Shown here one piece after another: positions 37,546 to 51,400 of a DNA stretch of 64,000 bases. The stretch lies in the NCBI GenBank assembly GCA_009760855.2, contig WPIO01000001.1, positions 23,544,001 through 23,608,000 of the forward strand, in the 5' to 3' direction. Source of the DNA: Cristatella mucedo. Lineage: Eukaryota; Bryozoa; Phylactolaemata; Cristatellidae. Under the pieces are notes generated by a model, which was given only the letters and a program-made list of their open reading frames with translations, did no database searches and was not told the origin of the DNA. How positions within the stretch are numbered: position 1 is the stretch's first letter; every line of letters starts with the position of its first letter. The position numbers were made by a program, and so were the translations under genes.

Positions 37546-38539
37546 CAGTAGAAGATCCAGGGACTCTGAAGTGGATAGCCGGCATGGTTAGCTTTTTCAG
37601 TTGACCTTTGCAATATCCAGTGTTAGGAAAAGGCAACCAAGCGACAGGATGCGGGCTGCGTTACGGAATGCCGATAAAGCTCGCAGGCTCGCAGTCTCGA
37701 CCGATTAAATTAAGGCTCCCAGTACGTTATTTCGTTAAGGTCTAGTTTGAGCAGCACTCGCCCTGCAGTTTAAATGCGTCTAGGAATTATCCTCGCAGAT
37801 AACCCATAATTCGTGTTGAAAAGCAAATACTAGAATGCCGACGGCTAGTTACTGCGCGGACGGTCATTTCTTAATTGAAATGCTCTCGTGCTGTCTTCGG
37901 GTATTTTGCGGTTCTATCGCTACTTAACTCCGTATTAATCAAAGCAGCGGCGGGTGAGATCAGCCGGATTATGATGGTCAAAATAGTACTCGCTGTTCAT
38001 GAATTACAGCGATTAGGGACCGGTTAGGTCACAGACCATGATTGAATTGTATCAAAGCCGAAGTCGTGTAATAGGCGATCAGTTAAGATCTAGGCATTAA
38101 GCCAGGGAGCATTTGAATTCTAGGCTTCGCGCCACCAGCAGCAGTTTCGCCCGAGCCTTTGGGCAGGTTGGCAGTTCAAAGACGCTCTGGGAGCAGTGCA
38201 ATAGCTCTTGTACGCCATTGCTGATGCTTTGAGGCCTTCGACTAGCTATCCAAGATATAGGTAATGACTTTCAATCACACGGTATAGGTGCTCTTCAACA
38301 CTTCCATGTTAGGCTACTGTCGGCATACCTACGCGGATTGGCGCAGCACCTACAACTCTCTAGTAACGATACGATTCATCATTACGAACGCTGTGGTAGT
38401 ACCCTAAGAACGCTGCACAGAAGCCGCTGCAACAAGTTTGTATCAATAAATTTATTATCGCTCATTATTTACTATACGCTTATAGTCGCAAACGTCGATG
38501 ACGCACATCTACTTAGTTCAAAGTTAGCGAAACATTGTT
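37546..38539. other. No gene recognised
   Basis: About 1 kb of mixed DNA; a tRNA B-box-like GATTCAAATCC at 38548 sits at its right end. Confidence 0.5.
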
Positions 38540-39200
38540 GCCCGATTCAAATCCCGGAAATGCGGAAATGCGAGCGCGTCCGGGCCAGGATCTGCGATGC
38601 GCACCGCACCGCGCCGCTCCATCATCTGCATTGCAGCCGACTACTCCTCCCCCACCAGGCAGGCTCTTCGTCCCTCGCTGTAATTATCCTTTGTCGCCTC
38701 CGGTTGACGAGCTGCTGCTATTTTTGGTTTGGGCGCGTCGCGACCCAGTTCCGAGCAAAGTCACCCTGAATACATTAACGCCGACTCAGCGGCGGCACTT
38801 CGCCGCCGCTGAGTCGGAGAGAGACGTAGAGCCACCAGAAGTGGGCCGTCGCGCGACTGCTGGCTGCTCTACCGAGGTAGGAAAGGAGGCGGCACGACTT
38901 GCCGCTCGCTCGCTCGCAGCTCCCTGCTCGCCGCGCGCAGTGACTGCGCTTCTGTCCCGCAGCGGCGGCGGCGAGTAGCCTATGCCGAAGCGAGCCAATT
39001 CGCGGGCCAAATTGCCCCGCAATCTGCGGACGGCGTCGCAGAGGCTTCGCGAGCGCCGGCGAGTGCCGGCAGCGCAGGGTCGTCGCTAGCTAGCTAGCTA
39101 GCTAGCTAGTACGAGGCTAGCCGTCTGCGTCTGCGTCGTGAACGAACTGGCGGCAACTGTCGGCACCGCGCCCGCGAAAGAGGCGCTGACCGCTACATGT
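38540..39200. promoter_or_regulatory. Orphan GC/CpG-rich island 2
   Basis: About 650 bp of GC-rich DNA. It contains a perfect 16-bp-stem hairpin (38781-38817), a (GCTA)6 run (39085-39109) and a 35-codon Arg-rich frame opening at ATG 38981 (MPKRANSRAKLPRNLRTASQ). No known protein is encoded. Promoter or first-exon function is possible. Confidence 0.45.
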
Positions 39201-39429
39201 TCCAACCGATTGGCTTGCCACTGCGCAAGATTGCACCTTGGCTTGGTGGGACCCTCCTCCACATGCTGACCGCAAAGTTGTCGCGAACGGAACCATTCAT
39301 TTCAGCGCTGATGCGCTGATCTTGTTGCGTGGTCTTTTGACTTTTAAGTCGAGATGTCCTACTTTAATCACTTTTGTGACAAAGTTAGGGCTTGAAATCA
39401 AGTGCTTGCTTTTTTGCTCGTCTTGAATA

Positions 39430-39495
39430 ATTTTGCCTAGAAAAAAATTAATTTGAGCTCTGAGGGCACTATATCAATTGTATTATTTTTTTTTA
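39430..39495 (+). mobile_element. LINE-A tail relic
   Basis: GAGGGCACTATATCAATTGT followed by a T-rich tail, matching the LINE-A terminal hairpin. Confidence 0.6.
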
Positions 39496-39713
39496 TTAAA
39501 TTACAATATGACGTTCACATTAATAATACCCGCTACGAGCTCTATCCGACGAGTAGAAGGCTTGGTAAAACTGTTGTCGGCCTATGATGGAAGCCAACTT
39601 CCATTAACTGCTGAATGGTACTGCGGAGCGGCAACTTCCAAGAAGAGTGTCAAAGAGGTGTTCGGTCTCCGCGAGCGCGCGCGTGCACGTCTTGCGAATC
39701 ACAACTTGCCCCA

Positions 39714-39715
<2 letters not shown>

Positions 39716-39753
<38 letters not shown>

Positions 39754-39893
39754 CACTTGATAAAGCGCCCTCAGAGAACTCAATCTCTTCCTAGGTGCTT
39801 CACATTTGCTGCAAAGGGAAATGCAATTGAATGGTGAGTAATATCATGCTTGATAAAAAAAGAAACATGAATAACATGGTTAGGGGTGACATG
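39716..39893 (-). mobile_element. LINE-A 3' fragment
   Basis: (AAT)11 tail complement, hairpin and about 120 bp of 3' UTR. Confidence 0.9.
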
Positions 39894-40124
39894 ATGAATT
39901 CCTCCAGACTCTCTCCGACGTGCGCACCGAATGCTTGGCATGCCTTCAATAGGTCGCATAACATCGCGACATTGTGGACAATTCTAACCGTTTTTGTACT
40001 GGCAATGACCTAAATGCTGCCTTCATACCGCAGCGGACGGCCGCAGCGGCTGCCATTTTATACTTTCACGCGAAAGACGGATACGCTCGCGTACGTGTTA
40101 AGAGCTCAGAAGCCTATGAGAAGA

Positions 40125-40205
40125 GTTATATTGAATAATTATAACAGTACATTTGTATATCAGCCTAAGCAAACTCCCATCTCTTTCTAGGCACATTAAG
40201 TAGAG
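40125..40205 (-). mobile_element. Possible LINE-A tail relic
   Basis: TACATTTGTATA followed by ATCTCTTTCTAGGCAC resembles the tail hairpin; heavily decayed. Confidence 0.4.
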
Positions 40206-42342
40206 TAACCTTGTGTTTCGCTGCACTGCTGTACTCACGATGCATCTCTACTTCCGGTACGATCCTCGCGATTCAGCGAAAAGTACGGCCTCCGAACTAT
40301 TCGCCGTACCGTCTGCCTGCCAATAGTAAGCTCTGCCCTCTGAACAGATGCGACCGACGCTCGAGCTCGAGGTCAGGGTTCGAGCGGTCAAATAATACAG
40401 TAGGCCCGCCGCTGTTACGCTACCGGCCGATACTTCAGTTCATCGCGTTCCAGTTTGACGTGCACCGCTGCCTGAACCGCGTTCGATAACTGCTCTCCAC
40501 TTTTCGCCTCCTCCTCAAGCCGTCGAACGCGGAGACTGACCCCTTGAGCTTTCGCCGTTCTAATTCTTCTTAAGAAAAAGAGAAGACTAAGAAAGTGCAG
40601 TTTTTTCATGGTGGTTGCGTCGATTGCTTTCTCTATCGCCTGCTATTAGTGTCATGCGCCGCTCTGTGGTTTCCCTACTGATTCGCGATTGTCCGTGATT
40701 GTGAAGAATGAGCGATGTTCGCGAGAACCTGCTCTGCAGTAGAATTTTATTGCAGTGCATTGCAGCAGCGCTGAGCGAGAATGCGTAGCATTGCAGAGTG
40801 ACAGCAGATAATTGCAAGTGTGGCAGTTAGTCCGATTTCTTTCCACGACGCTGCCACCTTATCTGGCATGAGCTGCATCTCGCAAACCTGGAGGCTTATT
40901 TTCTCGAGTTAGTTCATTCTGGTTTGAGATAATCTCTGCCCTTTTGTACAGAGTTAAGGTTATACCCACCCGATAGCCAATAATTGCTTGCCTTCGGGGA
41001 CAGGTCAATGAGAAGGATGCATTTCCGGTAGTCAAGGTATAAAATAGAACTCGCTATGCATAAACATCGCCATCGGTAGACTGTTCTAGGAATGCAAATC
41101 ATCGTATTACAATGCGAAGGAGAGACTTTCTCTTTTATCACAGCTGCTAATCGCGGTCTCTTCATAGAGGACCTTACAGTGGGGGGAGCAGTGGTAGCCA
41201 AAGGATACGGACACACACTCTCCTACGCCGCAGCCACTGTGGCACCTCGCCGCCTCGCGAGTCTAGATAGGCCTTGGCTTTGAGCAGCAGCCGTGTGGTC
41301 CAGGGTGTCGGCCATTCAAATTGAGCCAAGGCTACTGCAGTTCGTCCAACCGAGCAGATTCTCTATTCTTCCAGATGACTTCTGAGCCAACAACTGCAAT
41401 CGCAGATTGCTTGCTTGCCTATTAAAGAGTAAACAGCATATTGGGTCTGGCGAGAGGCTGCGAACACTTCCGCTGTCTTAGAGATTCCAAGTGCACTTCT
41501 TTGATGTATTCGAAGTTTCGGTGCACTTCTCTAATGGGCATATTTTATGACCAGACGATTGTAAGAGGCTTATGGCCAGTCGAAGAATATGCATTACGAG
41601 TCTAACATCGGTTCTTCTCCACCAGCCTATTAGGAAGCAGAAGGCGACAGCCTGGCTGGTGGAGAAGAACTTAAATTAGACTCGGTGTAGAGCAATACTA
41701 CGGCGATGTGGGCTGAGAGCGGCCGGGATACACACACCTGTGTCAAGCAGTCTGCCATTATTTTCTTCGGCGTCAAAGCTCCCTACTAAAAAGCTACTGC
41801 AACTATATGGAAATGCAGTTAGTTTACTGGATTGTGATCTCATAAATAGCATGTCTCCCTTAGTTATCCAGGATTTGCCCAGTCAACCAACACCCTGCGT
41901 ATTTATTGTACATTCCCTCATGCAAGTACATCCACACAAACACCCACAAACATGAATTTACGCGAGCACTTAGTTTAAGTCCAGCAGCAGGTAGTTCTTT
42001 GTCTGCCACTCTAGCAGAAGTGATGCAACGGCTCTTCTGCAACTACATAAATAAGATGTTTAGTCATCTGAACTTCACATTTTACTAAGCTTTAATATCA
42101 GCCCATATTTTTCTTGGTTTTTTGTCTGTCCCTTCAAAGCATTTCAAAAGGCACGAACTATTTTTGTAGCCCCCATCTACGAGCACTTATACTTCAAAGG
42201 ATCAGAAGCAGATAGGTTCAGAATCATGAAACGCGATTAACTTTCTCGGGCAACGTAGCTACGGCGGACATGATACGAGAGGTGATCTCCACTTTGATAG
42301 ATAACCAACCCTCAGACGCAAGCTATTCCTTGCCTAGAGCTA
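40206..42342. other. No gene recognised
   Basis: About 2.1 kb. It contains a 30-bp imperfect inverted repeat (41598-41627 with 41654-41683) and nothing recognisable as coding. Confidence 0.5.
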
Positions 42343-43923
<1,581 letters not shown>

Positions 43924-44094
43924 AAAGCGTACCCACACAAGGAAGGCGTGCCCGCACAAGGAAGGCGTGCCCGCACAGCGAAAGTGTGTCAGCTCATCCA
44001 AGGCGTGCCCGCACATCCGAGGCGTGCCCGCACAACGAAAGTGTGCAAGCACATCCAAGGCGTGACCGCGAAACCAAGGCGTGCGTGCACCCTG
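43924..44094. repeat. 19-bp minisatellite with 57-bp higher-order unit
   Basis: Nine consecutive 19-bp units start at 43924, 43943, 43962, 43981, 44000, 44019, 44038, 44057 and 44076. Units 1, 4 and 7 begin AAAGYGT; the others begin AAGGCGTG or GAGGCGTG. This gives a 3 x 19 = 57-bp higher-order period. The minus strand stays open across it (94 codons, 44127-43843). Confidence 0.92.
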
Positions 44095-44384
44095 CCTGCG
44101 AATTAAGTCGGGTCTAAAAAGATGCACCCTCTGAATCCCTTAGCAAATAGTCGCCACCTTGAAAAATATATTGGTCATGTATAAGCCGACATTCGCACTA
44201 CGTTGCACGCTGAGGGGGCGCGGTGCTCCAGAAGCCTCTGCGCCCCGGCTAGATAAAGTGCTAGGGCCGGAACTGGAGAAAAGCCTTAAATGCTGCGCAG
44301 CGAATGTGCTGCACAGTGGAAAAATCCGCTTAGATCGTTCTCTAAGTAATCCCGTAACCCCGCCCAAAAAGCGGGGTTAGCTGC

Positions 44385-45105
44385 CACGGTAGAGCTAGAG
44401 GGGGGGGGGGACGTTCCAGGCGCGGCGCTTCCGGCCAGTCATCCCGGAGGGCCTAAGCTCCCACACGCCTTACCCCCCCCCCCCGATGCCCCGTGCCTAC
44501 GGGCTTGCTTGTAGCAGCTAAGACTAAACGGGGATTCAGCCATTCAGGGGTGCCGAACAAACGCCGCAGAGGACAGCGGGTGCACCGACTCGCCACCGCT
44601 AGCCTCAACCGGTGCAAGTGTCGCGGCGCGATTGGTCTCTTTTCGGTGACCGCTGGCAAGGGGGAAATGTTGCAGCTGGCCACCGAATGGCGACTGCTAG
44701 CATACGCACGCATTCCGAGCAGTATGCCGGGATTTCGTGCTTGAGTACGCAAGTTATCATTTGAAGCCAATACGTTAAGCTACGCGTTGAGAGTAGGAGA
44801 CCGAGGTTAAGACCGATCTATTTTAATAGGGCACTGGCCAGGCGAACCGGACGCCGCTTTACTCATTGCACGAAAGACGTTGCCTATCAGTCCCACAGTA
44901 GACGGCCTTTGGTGACGGCCTTTGTTCGGGTCGCATTTTCAAATATCGGCCGCCTTCAGCTTAGCGCGTCTGGCTGTAGAAGCCTCGCATTGCCAGCGCG
45001 CTCTGCGAGCGGGTGCTCTAGGGGCGAGGCATCGACCACCCACGCCGCCGGTCATCGTCGTTTGCCCTCTCCACGCGTTCTGTTTCAGCTTGCTCGACGC
45101 CCACC
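44385..45105. promoter_or_regulatory. GC/CpG-rich island upstream of the TTLL gene
   Basis: GC-rich DNA with poly-G (44400) and poly-C (44475) runs that ends at the TTLL start codon. It probably contains the promoter and 5' UTR. A TCTGTTTCAG at 45078-45087 could be a 5'-UTR splice acceptor. Confidence 0.55.
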
Positions 45106-45387
45106 ATGCTGCTGCGAAGCGTGCTACGGCTGCAGATGATTCCCGCGCTCGCCGCGACAGCAGTCATTTCGCTGATGCTGCTCGGAATGTTCAAACTAGA
45201 CGGCATCGAGAAGCGAGTACTCGAGCACCAGCAGCATCCAATGCAGCCTGTCATGCAGCCTTTCATGCAGCCTCCAGTGCAGCCTGTCATGCAGCACTAC
45301 CAGCCACCGTGCATCGCCAGCTCTGAGTACGGAGTCGCGAGGCTTGGTCCTTCGGTCAAGCCGAAAGCATGGATACGCGCAGAGAAG
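45106..45387 (+). CDS. TTLL exon 1
   Basis: 94 codons: a short basic N-terminus, a hydrophobic segment (IPALAATAVISLMLLGMF), a low-complexity MQPVMQPFMQPPVQPVMQ stretch, and KPKAWIRAEK leading into the ligase domain. Donor AAG|GTAATG, phase 0. Reading through the donor would give a 153-codon frame ending at 45567, which I consider intronic. Confidence 0.85.
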
Positions 45388-48352
45388 GTAATGCTGCGCG
45401 ATGAACCAGATTCGGAGATTGAAGCGACACGGTTGAGAATGCCATTATCTGATGCAGCCGACGCTCCGTCTTGGACGCGGCCATTTTCTTTTCTCTCTGG
45501 CACTAACCGATCGTGCAAGGGAGAACTCGTTTTAAAGATCGCATGTGCTTCAGATCCTGCAGCGTGAACAAAAAGCACAGCCGAAATCACTCGCATTAAG
45601 ATTAGTGAGTGACTGACAACAACCATTGCTTTAAAAACCCTCGAAGATTTATTTGTAGTCATTAGTCGTAAATCGTGATTTAATCAATGTGTTTTAGTGA
45701 ATATTTCTTAATTGCCAACAGTAGGACCTAGTTTTTGCAACGGGCACATAAAATTTTCAAATACCAGCGATGCTGCACCAGATGAGAAGCTGGCAGCCGC
45801 ATAAGTAGTCCTCGTTGCTTATGGACAGGCCTTTCTCAGTTAAAGAAAAAAAGGCTTATCACCACCACTTACAGCAGCGATAAAGGATCGTCCACAGCAG
45901 GATTCGTGCCCACGACCTCGGGGCCGAGGTCGTGAAAAGCAACCGCCTTACCTAGTGAGTCATACTAATAGTTAATAGTTTAATTGTATCATTTAGAAGA
46001 GCACTTGTTTCCATTACTAGCCATCCCGTCCGATCCCGATCTACGAATAAGGACTGTCTACAACGTTGACTTGCGAAAAACTTAACTACCTCAAGGGATC
46101 TGTTGCCTAGATTATTGCAATTTCATTTTGGCTGGACTGCCTTCATAAGCCACTATGCCACTGCAGCTGGTTATAAATATGGCTTCGGCAAGTTAAAAAA
46201 TCCCAGAGGCTTGACTATGTGTCTTCTTTGCTGGAGGAGTTTGATGGCTTCCAGTTGATCAACGGATACAGAGTAAAGTTCTTACCAGCTAGGCTACTGC
46301 CGCTAGTGATGAATATGGCTTTGTGTTCGCTATTGAAAACTCTCCTTCGTGACACCCGCATAGTCTTTGTGACCTGGTGGAAGCGCCGATAATAATAATA
46401 ATAATAATAATGCACTTGATAAAGCGCCTTCAGAGAACTTAATCTCTCTCTAGGCGCTTTACATTTGCTGCAAAGGGAAATGCAATGGAATGGTGAGTAA
46501 TATCATGCTTAATAAACAAACAAAGTGAATAACATGGTTATAGGTGACATGCACAGGTTCAGCATGCAAATGTGGTTAGTGGCAGCATGCACAGTGTCAG
46601 CACGCATAAGCACATCAAGGACGAATCACAGGGACCCACTAAATGCTGTCCTAAATAGGTGTGTGTTTTAGGTTCTTTTTAAATGTGGTCAAGTCAGGGG
46701 ATGTTCTGACGAAAGTCGGGAGGGAGTTCCAGGCTTTGGGAGCATATGAACTAAATGCATAGTGTCCAAAGGATTTGAGGTTTGTACGAGGTATTTGTAG
46801 ACTGTTGGATTCCGAAAAGCGGGTGGTACAATGCTTGGCCTCATGGGGGAGTATATCTGAGAGATAGGCTGGAGCCAAAGAATGAAGTGACCTAAAATTG
46901 AGCAACAAAACCTTGAAGTCAATCCTTTGCTTGACTGGTAGCCAGTGCAGCTCGGCGAGAAGTGATGTAATTTGGAAACTGCGACGCTCACGACAGACAA
47001 GCCTAGCTGCCGAGTTTTGCACCAGCTGCAATCGCCTGATCGCACATGCTGGTAGGCCATTAAGCACAAGCAGGGATGCCGACGGTAGCAGGCCATGATA
47101 GCAATAAAGAATGTCCATACCATAATAATAAGTCCACGTCGTTAACGTAGAGCCGAATGTTTCACAGCCACAGAGGGAATGGATTTTCGGCATATCCAGT
47201 TCATAATTATTAAGATTCTGGAAAAGCTAATAACATCCAGTCGTTGCATAATCTGGCTCGTCGGACTCAGCCAACTTTTTGATAGTGAGTCAGGCACAGC
47301 ACAAGAGCCTGTTAGCGTGTGCTCACTCCATAGATGGACAGCAGTTATCACTTGCTCCGAGCGAGTTAGTCGAATCACCAACTCAAGATGCAATATTTAT
47401 AAGATTGCGTTTTAAATAATTTGATATTTCGATTGCAGGAAGATATGGTCCATCTTCAGCACGTGGTTGCTGTTCTGGATAGGTTGGGCTATGCGTTCAT
47501 TGGAGGCGAAAGCAACGAATGGGATCTGCTTTGGTCGCACGACTATCCTTTCGGCGAGAGCGACAGCGAATACGCGCTCGCGAACATGCGCCCTAATCAG
47601 AAGGCAAGAAATAGCTCCGAACGGCGCCGCGCTTTTCCCGCACATTTCCCGCCACGTCGCCGACTGCTGCGAGCACTCTATAGGCTTGGCCTGTCCTTTT
47701 GTCCAGGTCAACAAGTGGCCGGGCACGGGCTTCGTGACGAGCAAAGTAGGGCTGGCTACCACTGCGCTTAAAAGAGTGCCGCGAGCTTTCCGCATGCCAG
47801 CCGAGAAGTCGCAGCTGGAGGAATACGTGAGTACAGTCGACGCTCTGCCGAGCGCTCGCCCGAATCGCAAGCTTTGAGCGGGCCCGATGTTACGTACGTG
47901 GAGTTGCTTTGTCTACGATTAAAAATTGAGCATGGAATTAGATCTCACTTTCGTGACATCATTTCCACCTGCTATCTTCAAAATCTACCGGCCAGTTCCA
48001 CAGCTCGCGTTGCGTAAAGAACGGAGAGAGAAGAGGAGAGAAGATAGAAGACGGAGGAGAGGGGAGGGGAGGAGAGGGAAGATGAGGGGTGACGAGGAGA
48101 AGGGAGAGGAAAGAGGAGAGAGAAGGGGAGAGGAGAGAGGGAAAAGGAGAGGATAGAGAAGAGGGTAGGAGAGAGAAGAGAGAGAGAAGAGAGAGAGAAG
48201 AGATAGAGAGAGAGAGAAGAGATAGAGAGAAGAGAGAGAGAAGAGATAGAAGAGAGATAGAAGAGAGATAGAGAGAGAAGAGAGAGAGAAGAGATAGAAG
48301 AGAGATAGAAGAGAGAGAGAGAGAGAAGAGAAAGAGAGAAGAGAGAGAGAGA

Positions 48353-48440
<88 letters not shown>

Positions 48441-48447
48441 GGGAGGG

Positions 48448-48487
<40 letters not shown>

Positions 48488-51400
48488 TAATGAAATAATT
48501 TCTGTAAGTGGCAGTAAATGGCAAGTAGTACAAAAAACTTTTTAATTTACCGGCAATATTTCGACTTGTATTTGCTTAGAGCGAGCGCAAGCTTAGTATT
48601 TTGATTCTGCACGCCAGCTTGTGATACTATGCCTAGAAATGCGTCTGAATAGTTGCATATCTATTAGTTTTGGAGGTCGGGCATCTAGGCAAAGGACTGG
48701 GAGGAAGGCTTGGTCCCTTCAGGCTCTACCTAGAAGTGACCTGAAATCTATGCAGGTACTGCCGTGCCCCACTGACTCATCCGGGTTCTGCTGCCCTGTC
48801 ACTAAATGGCCAACGACAAATACCATGGATTGACGCTTTCCTACTGTGATACAAGTTTGCTTCTATATCGAATAGCGATCAACGTTGATTAGCCTGTTCT
48901 AAATTGTTCAGTTGATTTTACTGCTTAAGGTTAAGCAGTAAAATCTTCTTGACATGATGGCTGCGAATATGCAGGAAATTTGATCTTTACGGCTGTATTA
49001 AACGCAGTACATTTGGCTAGGGAACATGAACAGTATATAAACAAATAGATTGAGGAACTGTAGTGCGCTTTCTATGGGGCCCTTGGCTATAATTTCATGA
49101 CAATTCGTCACGCTTGAGGCTTCCCTAGAATCTTTTAATTTGAGATAGACCGGAAACTGAGTATTTCTCTCTTCGCCCGTTAACACGTCTCCGACGTGCT
49201 GCTTTGCGGTATAATATCGCCGAGCTAGCATTGTCCGTTATATTGCTATCGTACTGAAAAGCCTTAAGTGGCCAGAGAAGGGATCGCTTTTACTTTAGTG
49301 ACTGTTTCTGACTGGCAAAACGCCCCACCCTACATGTTTTCTCATACAGGGGGGAGGGTCATAGCTTGACAGTAGTGCACATGCTTCTCGCACGTTGGGG
49401 TCGCTTGAGTCCCAGCTAGTAGTTCAGTAACCGGAAGCGATATTTCGCTGCTCTTCCTACGAGCAGAATATCTTAGAACCTAGCAACTTAAAGTCAACGC
49501 TAGCCTGGCTGACCAAGATACTGTCTACAGACCGGTTTCAAACTCTGCCTTAACATTCTTGCAAAGATCCGTGTGCAATCTGATGCTAGACTTGCCTGTC
49601 GGTGACTTTGCAACTGCCATATACATTACACCACTTCTCAAAAATCTGCACTGGCTCTTCGTCAAGCAGCGTATTTACCTCAAGGCTCTATCAAAAATGC
49701 AGGTTCTTTCTCTGGCTAAATTATCCCAAAAACCTTCGAATCAAGTTTCACTTCATACCGTCCGCTCTTTGGTTGCCATCAGACTGAGCGTCGTACCATC
49801 TCATTTTCTGGCGTAGATCATTTTAGCTGTCTAATCAAACTCGAAGCCTTTTGAGGCTGTGTCTTCAAACTTTTCATTTCCTCACAGCTCTAGCTGGGTC
49901 CTTGTGATTAACACCTTTCGCGTGCTTACACGTGCCGACACTGTAAATTTATTCACTAATCGTACCGGCATGCATCCTTTGCAGCATATGCAAATTGCCC
50001 ATAAATAGATTCGGTTCGCTGATGGCACTATACAAATTTATTTTCATTATTACTCCATTCATACGCTCCCCAGCCTGGAGCTAAATCCTGACTTAAGTGA
50101 ATCAATCGCCTGTACCGGGTGGGAGTTACGCCCCACCCGAAAGGAGTTATCTCCCCCACAGCACATTTATTGATATTTCTTAAATACTAAGGTAACGATT
50201 GGCATGAAAATTGGCACAAACAACAAGGGTAGCATAAGCTATTTTTTGACCTAACCATAGCTGTTGTGATGACCTGTAAAAGTCAAGGTCACGTTTTCAG
50301 CTGACGTTAGCCAAACATTGCTATCTTAGAAATACAACAAATTTATTACTATGCACTGTATAAATATGCCAAAAGTCTCAAAAGACGCAGGACAATTTTT
50401 TACGCGAATGTTTTTAAAAGATAAATGAAAATGTTTGGGGCGTGTAAGCAATCACAGTGATCAGCAAAAGTCGAACATGTGACATTGAAGGACAGTGGCG
50501 CCATAGTTACTTGACATACAACCAAACCGTGAGACATCCATGTGAAACAAGCCGACCAGAGCATATATTCCAAAGTCGATATGACCATAATCGGCCAAGC
50601 TGTAAAATTTCAAAGGTTCAAAGCCTGACCATTCTGGAAGCACAGTCAATGTTGCCAACGTATAGTTCAACCAGCTGGCAGCACATACCTTGATGTCAAA
50701 AGGTTCATAACCGTCATAACTAGATGCCAATACTGCCGATATATCTTTGTGGAAGAGCCCAGAGTTAACGCTGTCATCATAGATAATGAAAATTTGGTTG
50801 GCCGTCCCTCTGCCAGCATTCATCATTGCAGCTTTCTGAGCCCAAACCAAAAGTATAGGCAAGTGCAAAGACAACCAACGACCAGGAGACAATCGGTGAC
50901 CAATTAGTTACCAAGCTGGCATGTATTAGCGGCACTAGCTGCGTAGCGAACCGAGAATTGCCTTAAAAAGGCATTTCCCTGCTACAATAAAGACTGTCTT
51001 TCGGTTCTGACCAAGACAGTACACGGTGGCAGACAGGCACACGATCAACCCTGTGCGATTGCTGGCAGCTGGGCAATAAGCAACAACTAACAGTAAGGTG
51101 CATCGTAACTTTTATCTGGATCTGTATTCTTTTTAGCCCTGTTCACACATGCATTTCTCTTTTTTGGCTTCCCTGCATTTGGCCTTACCTTGAGCATTTG
51201 TGACGGTGCGCTCGTCATACTTGTTTATGAAGGTATCCACGCGTTCCCCGATTTTAATTCTTAATCTTTGAAAAACTGGTTTATAACCATCCAGTCCTTC
51301 AATTTTATGAAGACCCATCATACGTCGCAAGACATACATACAGCATCAGCACCCGAAAACTTGTTCATTTGGGGCTCTCCGTCTATATACGATTATAAAG

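Noticed and set aside
38535..38560. GATTCAAATCCC as a tRNA or SINE B box
   Set aside because: No A box at the right distance and no cloverleaf folding.
45388..45567. Extension of TTLL exon 1 to a stop at 45567
   Set aside because: Sequence after AAG|GTAATG loses family similarity, and splicing to 47439 restores the TTLL domain in frame.
47985..48533. 182-codon minus-strand Leu-Ser repeat ORF
   Set aside because: By-product of the purine-rich GA tract.
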